NCBI GenBank assembly: GCA_033851915.1
Contig: JAWSVM010000001.1
Coordinates: forward strand, 930,001-994,000
Origin: UBA1672 sp033851915
Lineage (GTDB): Bacteria > Pseudomonadota > Alphaproteobacteria > Micavibrionales > Micavibrionaceae
Direction: 5' to 3'
DNA: 64,000 nt
Part shown: piece after piece, positions 8,612-17,379 of the stretch
How positions within the stretch are numbered: the first letter of the stretch is position 1
How the letters are laid out: each line of letters begins with the position of its first letter
Position numbers and translations under genes: made by a program
The notes under the pieces: generated by a model
Databases searched by the model: none
Told to the model about the DNA's origin: nothing
Seen by the model: only the letters and a program-made list of their open reading frames with translations

Positions 8612-9754
8612 ATGTCGGGAAATTCAAAGCAAGAAAATATGCCATCTTTGCAAGACGCAGCGCGTCTGGCTGAGTTTCAGTCGCCGCATTATTATACATT
8701 TTGCCCTATACCAACGCATCTGCCCGAGAGTTGGGAATTCATGGATTACGCGCCTGCGGGCATACAGACAGGGTTGGTGCGGGCACATGCACATGGCGAA
8801 GTGCGCTCTAAAATGACCTTTCTGAGCGGGTTTAAGGCCAATGTGATTGATTATAATACGCCGCAGTTAAGGGCGTTACAGCGTGTTGGTATAGAAGTTG
8901 ATATTATTGTATTGCCTGATCCGGGAAAAGAAATTGGCTATCTACAGGATAATAGAAGAATTGTCGCAGCCGTGTTTAATGATGACCCACCGCCAGGCGG
9001 GTTAAAGGCGGGTATTCCAAATTATATTTTTGGGCATTCTCTTGGTGGCAGAGCATTTGTTGCGAATATGCTTGATGATAATTTTTCCAAGCATATTTTA
9101 GATAATTATGCAGGCGCTGTGTTAATTGCTCCTCATTTTTCATCGCCTTATAGATCAAAGCCAATTTTAAATGCCGTTTATAATACATATTGTAAATTGT
9201 TCGCGGACAAAGCGTATGGTGATGCACCACTGGATTGGACATTATCAGCAATTGAAAGTTTGAAACAAAAGTTTCAGGACATGGCCAATAAGAGCTTTGT
9301 GAAAAGCATAATATATGAAGAAAAGAGCAATGCTGTTGCTGTTGATACTTTTGATAAGAACGCGCCGTCAACAACGCATGGGCAAATTCTATATTCTAAT
9401 ATTTTTGGTGAACGCTTGCGGAAACGCATTATAGATGATGGTGTTCCGGATGCCGCGAAAGAATTTCCTATGATTATGCTTGGTGGATCACGGGACTTTG
9501 TGTCATGTAAAAATTATATCAAAGATGTCGCAGATGATTTTTCTGCCAAGTTTTATGAGTTTGATACATATCACAATCCTTTTCTGGAATCTAAAGAGGC
9601 GCGGCAGCTGATATTGAGCGCAATGAAGGATATGAGCGATCAATGGCGTAACATTAATACGCCTCGTGACAACACAATTATTAATTCGCAAACGAATGGC
9701 AGCCACGGACAAGTTACCGGCTCTGCGTTTGAAGATCCGATGGTTGAATTATAA
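8612..9754 (+). CDS. Alpha/beta hydrolase, lysophospholipase/serine aminopeptidase type
   Basis: A 380-residue soluble alpha/beta hydrolase. The nucleophile elbow GHSLGGRAF (about 143-151) supplies the serine. LGGSRDFV in the C-terminal part carries the probable acid, and FDTYHNPF the probable histidine. The N-terminus resembles monoacylglycerol lipase/lysophospholipase PldB-like proteins, but the substrate is not readable from sequence. The C-terminal 35 residues are low in structure signals. It stands alone, 105 bases after the cys operon, and converges with the next gene. Confidence 0.75.
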   Translation: MSGNSKQENMPSLQDAARLAEFQSPHYYTFCPIPTHLPESWEFMDYAPAGIQTGLVRAHAHGEVRSKMTFLSGFKANVIDYNTPQLRALQRVGIEVDIIVLPDPGKEIGYLQDNRRIVAAVFNDDPPPGGLKAGIPNYIFGHSLGGRAFVANMLDDNFSKHILDNYAGAVLIAPHFSSPYRSKPILNAVYNTYCKLFADKAYGDAPLDWTLSAIESLKQKFQDMANKSFVKSIIYEEKSNAVAVDTFDKNAPSTTHGQILYSNIFGERLRKRIIDDGVPDAAKEFPMIMLGGSRDFVSCKNYIKDVADDFSAKFYEFDTYHNPFLESKEARQLILSAMKDMSDQWRNINTPRDNTIINSQTNGSHGQVTGSAFEDPMVEL

Positions 9755-9771
9755 GCTTATTTTAGAGCTAT

Positions 9772-11307
9772 CTATCTGCAAGTCAGTTTAGGTACGCGTG
9801 TCTCTATAGATAAATTATCATTTTCGAATATAACGGTTTCTTCCGATGGCAGGTTCATGGCGGTTAAAACCTCGCGGTAAGTGGGGGCGATATATTTAGG
9901 GGCTTGGAGATATTCCTTCCATGTTCTTAATGGGTTATCTGCTGGCTCTATCCATTCATGAATGCCGAAAACGGGTTTGTATTGTGCGAGGTCTAATGTG
10001 GGGTTTGTCCAAAGCTCTGTTTCACGTAGGTTAATTCGTAGAACGATATAGGCATGTACTTTAACGGCGTCTGTATCGTATTTTTTGCTGTAAACTTCTT
10101 TTAAATGATTTGCGAATTGTACGGTAATATCACTCCATGTGACGCGGCGGCATTGTCTTTCACTTGAATAATTTCTTAAAGAGACAAATTCAATACGGTG
10201 TTTTTCAGGCATGTGAACGGCAAAGGCAACCGTTTTAACGCCTCTTTCATTCAGCATCATCCGCCACGTAAATTGGTCTCTATGGCCGCTCCATTCTGTT
10301 TCAATATTGGGCGTGAAAAGTGAGGGTAGCGGGATGCTTATCTGTATGATTAGCCATAGGGAGAGGAGTGCTATAGTTATTTTACGTGGCCGAATGGCAT
10401 GTTTCTTTGTTTCAGAAGGGGGTGACGTATCCATTGGAGTATCAGGCTTTAGCTTGTTTACAAACTTTCTCGGCCAGCTTGGATTAAAGAAAAGCAGGGT
10501 TGCCGCAATTGTCATATACGGGAAAATACCGATATGAAAAAGGATATTGTTTGTGAGGTGAAAGCAGACATAGATTGAAAAAACCCAAAAGCGCGTGCGG
10601 CGCAGAAATAAAAGAGGTGCGCCCAGAACGTGAAGTATAATAATGCCGTAAGCGCCGATGGCAACGGTTGTGTCGTAAAGAAAGAGCCAGCCGATGAAGG
10701 GTAAATCGTGGAGACCGATTTGGATCCACCCCGTTAAGGGCAGTAGGTGAAGCCAATCATTATTAATTTTCACAAGTCCAGCAAAGACCAGCATAATTTC
10801 TGTTTGTAGCTTTAATATCAGATAGCACCATCTTGGCACGCTTTGTCGCGGATGGGGGTTTTTTTTCTTTTGCCATAGAGCGTCTATCGCCCATGTCTTG
10901 TTCGCAGGAATAAAGCTCATCAAGGTGAGGTAGAGCAAAAGAAGATAATAATGGTTTAGGTAATGTTCCGGAAACGCTAAAAAAAGATAACCAAACATAA
11001 GCGTGGTTAGCGGCATTGCCAGACGATAAAACAACCCCACAATAATACAGAACACCGTATAGGGAAGGAGGCTGAGGCATATTTCAACGACGCTTTGATT
11101 GGCCTGAATCCAGTCAAAGCCGTAATATGTCGGTTTAAAGTCGTGAACAATGTATTTGTCTGAGAATTTCTTCAGAACATCGCTCATTAATAAAAGCCCA
11201 AGCAGGATACGGAAAACGGCGAGAGAGGCACCGTCTTGTTTTTCGAAAAGCTTGGTTGTGATTTTATGCCATCTTTGTGACGGCGCGGTGTTTATGTTCT
11301 CACTCAT
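9772..11307 (-). CDS. HTTM-domain membrane protein, vitamin K-dependent gamma-carboxylase homologue
   Basis: A 511-residue protein with several transmembrane segments in the first 300 residues and a soluble C-terminal part. NHYYLLLL (118-125) and FAGLVKINNDWL (175-186) match the HTTM/gamma-carboxylase family. Lys180 is at the place of the catalytic lysine of the animal enzyme (human Lys218 region). In animals the enzyme carboxylates glutamates while oxidising vitamin K. The bacterial role is mostly unknown, and no obvious substrate protein is beside it. It converges with the hydrolase gene and diverges from the DUF2269 operon. Confidence 0.8.
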   Translation of the reverse strand: MSENINTAPSQRWHKITTKLFEKQDGASLAVFRILLGLLLMSDVLKKFSDKYIVHDFKPTYYGFDWIQANQSVVEICLSLLPYTVFCIIVGLFYRLAMPLTTLMFGYLFLAFPEHYLNHYYLLLLYLTLMSFIPANKTWAIDALWQKKKNPHPRQSVPRWCYLILKLQTEIMLVFAGLVKINNDWLHLLPLTGWIQIGLHDLPFIGWLFLYDTTVAIGAYGIIILHVLGAPLLFLRRTRFWVFSIYVCFHLTNNILFHIGIFPYMTIAATLLFFNPSWPRKFVNKLKPDTPMDTSPPSETKKHAIRPRKITIALLSLWLIIQISIPLPSLFTPNIETEWSGHRDQFTWRMMLNERGVKTVAFAVHMPEKHRIEFVSLRNYSSERQCRRVTWSDITVQFANHLKEVYSKKYDTDAVKVHAYIVLRINLRETELWTNPTLDLAQYKPVFGIHEWIEPADNPLRTWKEYLQAPKYIAPTYREVLTAMNLPSEETVIFENDNLSIETRVPKLTCR

Positions 11308-11395
11308 ATAATTTTTTTAATCGCTCTTCTGCGTGTAAGCAAGATTTATTATGAGATATCGATTTTGCTTTTGATTATATGGGGGTGATTATATC

Positions 11396-11425
11396 TTGAC
11401 CATGCGTTGATAGAGTGCCTCTATA
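11396..11425 (+). promoter_or_regulatory. Probable promoter giving a leaderless or near-leaderless transcript
   Basis: TTGACC at 11396-11401 and TCTATA at 11420-11425 are separated by 18 bases. The ATG of the next gene is at 11434, about 8 bases after the -10 element, and no Shine-Dalgarno sequence is seen. If the promoter is real, translation would start at or next to the first transcribed base. Confidence 0.4.
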
Positions 11426-11433
11426 CCTAGGCA

Positions 11434-11901
11434 ATGGATATTTATTTGATTGTTAAAACACTGCATATTTTAAGCTCTACCATATTGTTTGGTACGGGCA
11501 TTGGCATTGCGTTTTTTATGCTGCGCTCGTATTTCACACAAGATGTTCATGAGAAGCTCTACGCCGCGCGCAACACTGTGCTGGCTGATTATATCTTTAC
11601 ATTTCCTGCTGTGATTTTGCAGCCTGTAACGGGGGCATGGCTCGTGTGGCAAGGTGGTTATGATTGGATGGATTTATGGCTGGTGATAACCTATGCGATT
11701 TATATGGTTGCGGGGCTGTGTTGGTTGCCTGTGGTGTGGATACAAATACAGTTGAAACAAATGCTGATCCATAGCGTGGAAAGCGGTGAGGCATTACCGC
11801 TGCGTTATAATAAGCTGTTCAAGGTTTGGTTTTTAATGGGCTGGCCGGCCTTTATTGGCTTGGTTGTTGTGTTCTTTTTAATGGTGATGAAACCCGTATG
11901 A
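11434..11901 (+). CDS. DUF2269 family integral membrane protein
   Basis: A 155-residue membrane protein with four predicted transmembrane helices (about 5-27, 48-72, 80-102, 130-152). The start MDIYLIVKTLHILSSTILFG and the conserved histidine in the first helix fit DUF2269. Function is not known. It heads an operon of four overlapping genes: the next gene starts inside its stop codon (ATGA at 11898). Its partners suggest a role at the inner membrane in redox or lipid-linked metabolism, which is inference. Confidence 0.8.
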   Translation: MDIYLIVKTLHILSSTILFGTGIGIAFFMLRSYFTQDVHEKLYAARNTVLADYIFTFPAVILQPVTGAWLVWQGGYDWMDLWLVITYAIYMVAGLCWLPVVWIQIQLKQMLIHSVESGEALPLRYNKLFKVWFLMGWPAFIGLVVVFFLMVMKPV

Positions 11902-12896
11902 ATGATGTGATGGCAAAAAGCGGAATATGGTTTGTGTATGATGGCGAATGTCCTTTATGCAAGAAAGCGGCATTGGCGTTGCGGATTAAGGAAGAACATG
12001 GTGCGCTGCACCTTCTAAATGCGCGAGAAGAGCGCGAGCATCACCTTATTCAAGATATTAACCGCCGTGGGTTTGACCTTGATGACGGTATGGTGATTTA
12101 CGATGGTGAAAATTTTTATCACGGTAAAGATGCGCTGCGTTTTATGGCGCGATATGGTGAGAATAAAGGCGTGTTTAATTTGGCCAATAAGGCTCTATTT
12201 TGGTCGGACAGTATTGCAAAAATTATTTACCCATGGATGCGCGGTGCGCGTAATGCATTGCTGCGGCATAAGAAAATCGGGAGACTTGATAATTTGAACT
12301 TAAAATCGCAACCTACCTTTAAATCTATATTCGGTGATGATTGGGATAATCTGCCTCCTGTGATGCAGACGCATTATATGAACCGCCCCTATAGTGATGA
12401 TGTCACGACGGTGGAAGGGACGCTGGATGTTATGTGTAGGCAGCCTCTGAAATTTCTGTCGCCAATTATGCGGTTGATGGGGCAAGTGCCAACGCATAAT
12501 GAAAAAGATGTACGTGTCACTGTGGAATTCAAGAGCGACAAAGAGACCAAAGCCTTTCACTTTAAGCGCACGTTTCATTTTAAAGACGCCAAGCCCTATG
12601 TGTTTCATTCGCGCATGATGCAGATCAAGGATAACGAAGTGATAGAAATTATGCGCTTTGGCTTGGGGTGGAAGATGCTCTATCTGTGGGATGGGGAGAA
12701 GGTTGTGTTGCAACATCGCGGTTATGCGCTGCATTTGTTCGGGCATTTTATGCCTGTGCCGCTGACATTATTTATGGGCAAAGGCTACGCCGAGGAAATC
12801 GCCGTTGATGATAATACGTTTGATATGATCACCCACATCACCCATCCATGGTGGGGCAGGGTTTATGAGTATAAGGGACGGTTTAAAACATCATGA
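11898..12896 (+). CDS. DCC-type thiol-disulfide oxidoreductase domain fused to DUF4166
   Basis: A 332-residue two-domain protein. Residues 1-120 carry the DCC/DUF393 signature YDGECPLCKKA with a CxxC redox motif, like small thioredoxin-fold oxidoreductases. Residues about 145-330 match DUF4166, a domain otherwise often found fused to saccharopine-dehydrogenase-like proteins; such a protein is encoded two genes downstream. I start at ATG 11898, which overlaps the previous stop. An upstream start at 11826 would lie within the DUF2269 gene. Substrate unknown. Confidence 0.8.
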   Translation: MNDVMAKSGIWFVYDGECPLCKKAALALRIKEEHGALHLLNAREEREHHLIQDINRRGFDLDDGMVIYDGENFYHGKDALRFMARYGENKGVFNLANKALFWSDSIAKIIYPWMRGARNALLRHKKIGRLDNLNLKSQPTFKSIFGDDWDNLPPVMQTHYMNRPYSDDVTTVEGTLDVMCRQPLKFLSPIMRLMGQVPTHNEKDVRVTVEFKSDKETKAFHFKRTFHFKDAKPYVFHSRMMQIKDNEVIEIMRFGLGWKMLYLWDGEKVVLQHRGYALHLFGHFMPVPLTLFMGKGYAEEIAVDDNTFDMITHITHPWWGRVYEYKGRFKTS

Positions 12897-13333
12897 AAGC
12901 ACTAGTATTGAGAGGCGAAGTAGTTGATATGAGCGAGAACTCGTTTGAGGTTCATAAAGAATTGACATGGGTTGAGGCGCCAGAATACGTCCACATAGGT
13001 TGGCTTTATGATGGAGAAAACTTTTTGCCGCCACCTCCGCAAGCCCCCGGAACGGGTGGAAAAGGCGGGTCAGCCGTAGGAGGCGATATCAATATTGGTG
13101 GTCGTGGAGGTGATGGAGTAATTGGAGGACAAGGTGGAAACGCGATAAGTGATGATGGGATTAACATTGCTGGTGATGGTGGTAGGGGATATGGCCGCGC
13201 CACAAGTCAAAGAAGTACAGAAACGTCACTGCAAGACTCTGTTATATTGGAACCTAATTTTTTTGGGATAGGTTTGGATATTAGAAAGTTTTTTCAAGCG
13301 TGCATGGATAAAATAAATGTCTTCAAACGTTGA
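12893..13333 (+). CDS. Glycine-rich protein with phage-tail-like N-terminus
   Basis: A 146-residue hypothetical protein. Residues 1-50 (VLRGEVVD, then FEVHKELTWVE and GWLYDGENF) resemble N-termini of many phage tail or tail-assembly proteins. Residues 53-102 form an irregular glycine-rich repeat of the type GGxGG with INIGG and INIAG units, following a run of prolines. The last 40 residues are not repetitive. It overlaps the previous gene by ATGA and the next gene by 17 bases, so it is translated as part of a metabolic operon, an unusual place for such a protein. Function unknown. Confidence 0.65.
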   Translation: MKALVLRGEVVDMSENSFEVHKELTWVEAPEYVHIGWLYDGENFLPPPPQAPGTGGKGGSAVGGDINIGGRGGDGVIGGQGGNAISDDGINIAGDGGRGYGRATSQRSTETSLQDSVILEPNFFGIGLDIRKFFQACMDKINVFKR

Positions 13334-14441
13334 TATGAACATAAAACGTGTCCTTATCATTGGTGGTTACGGGAATTTCGGGGGCTTTATTGCGAAGGTG
13401 CTTGCGCGGGAGGATAACATGCAAGTTATTATCGCTGGGCGTTCTCTTGAGAAGGCGCGGGATTTCGCGGGTGATATCACGGCGGTGAACAAGGTTGAAT
13501 GTGCGCAGCTTGATATTACGGCGGGTATTACAGATGCGCTGGCCGAGGTTAACCCTGATATCGTTATCCATACCTCCGGCCCGTTTCAGGCGCAGGGCTA
13601 TGACGTGGCGACGGCTTGTATTGCGCAAGGGGCGCATTATATAGACTTGGCGGATGGGCGGGACTTTGTTGATGGTATTACCGCGCTGAATACGCAAGCG
13701 GAGGAGGCAGGCGTTCTGGTTATCAGTGGGGCGAGCTCCGTTCCATGTCTTACTTCGGCTTTGATTGATGATTATAAAGATGAATTTGAAACGCTGGATA
13801 CCCTTGATTACGGCATTACCACGGCGCAGAAAACTGCGCGGGGGTTGGCGACGACAGCGGCGATTTTGGGGTATACAGGGCAGAAGTTTAAAACGTTGGT
13901 CGATGGTAAGCCAAGCGATATCTATGGCTGGCAAGATTTGCGCGTGCGTAAGTTTAAGGGGCTGGGCTGGCGGTTATTGGGGAATTGTGATGTGCCGGAT
14001 TTATCCTTATTTCCGCGGCGTTATCCTGAACTTAAGACGATTAGGTTTTATGCAGGGCTGGAAATACCTTTTATCCATATCATGCTTTGGATGTTGTCAT
14101 GGCTTGTGCGGATTGGGTTGATTAGGGATTTGCAGAAAGCTGCGCCACTCTTGCTGAAGGCATCTTATCTGTTTGATTGGATGGGTACGGATAGTAGTGC
14201 TTTTTACATGAAGATGTCGGGGCAGGGGAAAGACGGCGCTGATAAAATGGTTACATTTGCACTCACTGCGCGTTCTGGCGATGGGCCGTATATCCCGATT
14301 ATGCCGGCTATTTTAATGGTTAAAAAGATTGTAAGTGGCAGTGAGAAAAGTGTTGGGACGTATCCATGCGTCGGATTTATTACGCGGGATGAATATCTTG
14401 GCGCGTTAAATGATTTGGATATTAGTTGGGTGGAGGAATGA
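13317..14441 (+). CDS. Saccharopine dehydrogenase-like NAD(P)-binding protein
   Basis: A 374-residue Rossmann-fold protein. The dinucleotide motif LIIGGYGNFGGFIA (near residues 13-26) is followed by HTSGPFQAQGYDVATACI and YIDLADGRDFV, all typical of the saccharopine dehydrogenase-like group. A hydrophobic segment near residues 240-265 may touch the membrane. In other bacteria this domain is often fused to DUF4166, which here is on the separate upstream protein at 11898-12896, so the two probably act together. ATG 13317 overlaps the upstream stop; 13335 is an alternative start. Substrate unknown. Confidence 0.78.
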   Translation: MSSNVDMNIKRVLIIGGYGNFGGFIAKVLAREDNMQVIIAGRSLEKARDFAGDITAVNKVECAQLDITAGITDALAEVNPDIVIHTSGPFQAQGYDVATACIAQGAHYIDLADGRDFVDGITALNTQAEEAGVLVISGASSVPCLTSALIDDYKDEFETLDTLDYGITTAQKTARGLATTAAILGYTGQKFKTLVDGKPSDIYGWQDLRVRKFKGLGWRLLGNCDVPDLSLFPRRYPELKTIRFYAGLEIPFIHIMLWMLSWLVRIGLIRDLQKAAPLLLKASYLFDWMGTDSSAFYMKMSGQGKDGADKMVTFALTARSGDGPYIPIMPAILMVKKIVSGSEKSVGTYPCVGFITRDEYLGALNDLDISWVEE

Positions 14442-14551
14442 AACTTTAGGGTGTTAACGAGTTCTTATTGAATATTTATTATGGTCATTCCTGTGTTCAC
14501 GGGAAATGCAATGTTTCTCTGAATCTTATATTGAATAGGAGAAATCATATT

Positions 14552-15199
14552 ATGAAAACACTTTCTAAGTTAGCTCTTCTTACAAGCGTCTTACCTTTGG
14601 TATGGGCTGCACCCGCAACCGCCAAAGATCTGGGTAATAGTGTATGGGCGAAAGAACGCTTTCAAATTCGTGTACGTGGCATTGGCGTCCTTCCGGAGGG
14701 TGGTGGTAATACAACCATTAATGGCTCTCCCGAGGCTGATAACGCATATGTGCCGGAAATAGATTTTACGTACTTCTTTACAGAGCATATCGCAGCAGAG
14801 CTTATTTTGGCGACATCGCCGCATAGTCTAAGTTTGAAAAACAGTGATCTGGGTGATCTTGATTTGGGTGATACGATGTTATTGCCGCCTACATTGACGT
14901 TGCAATATCACTTTACGCCGGATAATAGATTCAGCCCGTATATCGGCGCCGGACTTAATTATACGATAACGTATAATGATAGCCATGGGCGTGATACGAC
15001 AAGCCTAAGTGCAGGTAATAGCTTTGGCATTGCTTTGCAAGCTGGTGCTGATTATTGGATCAGTAAGCATTGGGGCGTTAATGTGGACGTGAAAAAAATA
15101 TGGTTGGATGTTGATGCCTCCGTTAATAGTGGTGCTATTACCGGAAATGTTGAGCTTAACCCATGGATTATCGGAACCGGTGTTTCTTATCGGTTCTAA
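14552..15199 (+). CDS. ompW: OmpW-family outer membrane protein
   Basis: A small outer-membrane beta-barrel of 215 residues. The start at 14552 is preceded by AGGAGAAA and gives a clear signal peptide (MKTLSKLALLTSV, then AAPATAKD). Family features include IRVRGIGVLPEGG, FTEHIAAELILATSPHS, LPPTLTLQYHF, FSPYIGAGLNYT and the terminal aromatic VSYRF expected of a barrel inserted by the BAM complex. OmpW proteins form narrow hydrophobic channels linked to stress responses. A longer frame from 14468 is rejected because it would bury the signal peptide. Confidence 0.92.
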   Translation: MKTLSKLALLTSVLPLVWAAPATAKDLGNSVWAKERFQIRVRGIGVLPEGGGNTTINGSPEADNAYVPEIDFTYFFTEHIAAELILATSPHSLSLKNSDLGDLDLGDTMLLPPTLTLQYHFTPDNRFSPYIGAGLNYTITYNDSHGRDTTSLSAGNSFGIALQAGADYWISKHWGVNVDVKKIWLDVDASVNSGAITGNVELNPWIIGTGVSYRF

Positions 15200-15313
15200 T
15201 AATACATAAACTACTTCTGTTTTTTTGTTTCGCTTGTATTTTGATCTGGTCACGGCCACTTATATTTAGTATTCATACCCTAGATATAATCTGATTAAAA
15301 TATAAGGTGAAAC

Positions 15314-16420
15314 ATGGAAACAAAAGCTGCAATTGCCTATAAGGCAGGATCTCCACTTGTTATTGAAACAGTTCAACTTGATGGGCCAAAAGCCGGAGAA
15401 GTTCTTGTTGAAGTTATGGCGACAGGTATTTGTCATACGGATGCCTTCACGTTATCCGGTGATGATCCCGAGGGAGAGTTTCCCGCGATCCTAGGTCATG
15501 AAGGTGCAGGTATTGTACGCGAAATTGGTGAGGGTGTAACATCCGTTGCCGTTGGTGATCACGTTATTCCGCTTTATACGCCGGAATGTAGAGAATGTGA
15601 TTACTGTCTACACCCCAAAACAAATCTATGTCAGAAAATCAGATCGACGCAGGGACGGGGGCTTATGCCTGATGGTACTTCGCGCTTTTCTTTAAATGGA
15701 AAACCTATATTGCATTATATGGGGTGTTCTACATTTTCTAATTTTACAGTTATGCCTGAAATTTCTGTTGCGAAAGTGCGTAAGGATGCGCCGTTTGATA
15801 AAATCTGTTACATCGGTTGCGGCGTAACAACAGGCATTGGCGCGGTTGTTTTTGATGCGAAGGTCGAATACGGATCAACGGTTGCTGTTTTTGGCTTGGG
15901 CGGCATTGGTTTGAATGTTATTCAGGGCGCTAAAATGATTGGTGCCAGCAAAATTATCGGCATTGATATCAATGAGGACAAAGTTGAGTTGGCCAAGAAA
16001 TTCGGCATGACGGATTTCATTAACCCCAAGAAATGCGAAAATCTGGTTGAGGCGATTTGCGACCTTAGCAATGGCGGCGTTGATTATTCATTCGAATGTA
16101 TCGGTAATGTTGATGTGATGCGCGATGCTTTGGAGTGTTGCCATAAAGGCTGGGGGGAGAGCATTATTATCGGCGTTGCTGGCGCGGGTAAGGAAATTTC
16201 AACCCGTCCGTTTCAGTTGGTGACTGGGCGTGTTTGGCGAGGCTCTGCATTTGGCGGGGCGCGTGGACGTACGGACGTTCCTAAAATTGTAGATTGGTAT
16301 ATGGAGGGTCGTATTAATATTGATGATCTCATTACCCATAAAATGCCGTTGGAAGATATTAACAAAGCTTTTGACCTGATGCATGCAGGCAAAAGTATCC
16401 GTAGCGTTGTGGAGTTTTAG
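15314..16420 (+). CDS. frmA: S-(hydroxymethyl)glutathione dehydrogenase / class III alcohol dehydrogenase
   Basis: A 368-residue zinc-dependent class III ADH that oxidises the formaldehyde-glutathione adduct. The catalytic zinc region GICHTDAFTLSG, the GHEGAGIV motif and the structural-zinc cysteines (CRECDYCLHPKTNLC) are all present. The NAD-binding motif is FGLGGIGLNV. TATAAT at 15285-15290 is a possible -10 element. It is followed after 4 bases by S-formylglutathione hydrolase, completing the pathway from formaldehyde to formate. Confidence 0.96.
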   Translation: METKAAIAYKAGSPLVIETVQLDGPKAGEVLVEVMATGICHTDAFTLSGDDPEGEFPAILGHEGAGIVREIGEGVTSVAVGDHVIPLYTPECRECDYCLHPKTNLCQKIRSTQGRGLMPDGTSRFSLNGKPILHYMGCSTFSNFTVMPEISVAKVRKDAPFDKICYIGCGVTTGIGAVVFDAKVEYGSTVAVFGLGGIGLNVIQGAKMIGASKIIGIDINEDKVELAKKFGMTDFINPKKCENLVEAICDLSNGGVDYSFECIGNVDVMRDALECCHKGWGESIIIGVAGAGKEISTRPFQLVTGRVWRGSAFGGARGRTDVPKIVDWYMEGRINIDDLITHKMPLEDINKAFDLMHAGKSIRSVVEF

Positions 16421-16424
16421 ATTT

Positions 16425-17276
16425 ATGAGTACAGCAATAAAATGTGACAAAACGGCGCGGGTTCATGGCGGTACTCTTGGGTATTATTCTCATGAGAGTG
16501 TGAAGACAGGGACGGTAATGCGTTTTACTTTGTTCACGCCGCCGAACGATAAAAAGAGCGGTGGTCTTGTCGTGTTTTTATCGGGCTTAACCTGTACCGA
16601 GGATAATTTCACAATAAAGGCGGGGGCATACCAACAGGCTGCTGCGCTTGGTTTGAGTGTTCTTGCGCCCGATACATCCCCGCGCGGTGAAGGTGTTGCG
16701 GATGATGATGCATATGATCTTGGGCAAGGGGCAGGGTTTTATCTGAACGCCACGCAAGCCCCATGGGCGGAGCATTTTCAAATGGAAAGTTATTTGATTG
16801 AAGAGCTTATCCCACAATGTGAAGAGAAGTTTGATTTAGACCCAAGCAAGAAATCTATTATGGGGCATTCGATGGGTGGGCATGGCGCGCTGACCTTATA
16901 TTTTAAATATCCTGATTTATTTCGCTCATGTTCGGCTTTCTCGCCGATTGTTGCGCCGTCACAGGTGCCGTGGGGGCATAAAGCGTTTACCGCATATATC
17001 GGGGACGACCAGTCTTCTTGGGAAAACCATGATGCGTGTGCGTTGGTTGAAAGTGCAGAGAATGTGGCGTCAAATGCAGAGATCTTGATTGATCAGGGCT
17101 TGGCTGATGATTTCTTGACGGAGCAATTGCGCCCTGAATTATTTAAAGATGCTTGCGCCAAGGCAGGGCAGGCACTCACTCTGCGTTTGCATGAAGGCTA
17201 TGATCACAGCTATTTCTTCATCCAGAGTTTTATGGATGATCATTTGGCTTGGCATGCGAAGTATATAGCGTCCTGA
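16425..17276 (+). CDS. fghA: S-formylglutathione hydrolase
   Basis: A 283-residue esterase that releases formate and glutathione. The nucleophile motif is GHSMGGHGAL and the catalytic histidine lies in GYDHSYFFI. SGLTCTEDNF is also characteristic. I start at ATG 16425, 4 bases after frmA, because MSTAIKCDKTARVHGG is the usual N-terminus; the upstream in-frame ATG at 16383 lies inside frmA. It forms a two-gene formaldehyde-detoxification operon with frmA. Confidence 0.95.
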   Translation: MSTAIKCDKTARVHGGTLGYYSHESVKTGTVMRFTLFTPPNDKKSGGLVVFLSGLTCTEDNFTIKAGAYQQAAALGLSVLAPDTSPRGEGVADDDAYDLGQGAGFYLNATQAPWAEHFQMESYLIEELIPQCEEKFDLDPSKKSIMGHSMGGHGALTLYFKYPDLFRSCSAFSPIVAPSQVPWGHKAFTAYIGDDQSSWENHDACALVESAENVASNAEILIDQGLADDFLTEQLRPELFKDACAKAGQALTLRLHEGYDHSYFFIQSFMDDHLAWHAKYIAS

Positions 17277-17379
17277 TTGGCATATTTTGGTATGTAATTG
17301 ATTAAAATCAAGTATCCTTTGTGCTGATAGTTGTACGGTGGTTATCCGAATTACGCATTTCTGCAACAATGGATATCCT

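Noticed and set aside
11826..11897. Upstream extension of the DCC-DUF4166 gene
   Set aside because: It lies inside the DUF2269 gene and adds hydrophobic residues before the normal domain start; ATG 11898 with ATGA overlap is better.
13053..13200. Glycine-rich repeats as a CRISPR or DNA satellite
   Set aside because: The repeats are in protein sequence (GGxGG) with variable DNA; there are no regular spacers or identical repeat units.
13323..13934. Open frame of 203 codons antisense to the saccharopine-dehydrogenase-like gene
   Set aside because: The length is notable, but the product is Arg- and Asn-rich without any motif, and the sense gene is clear.
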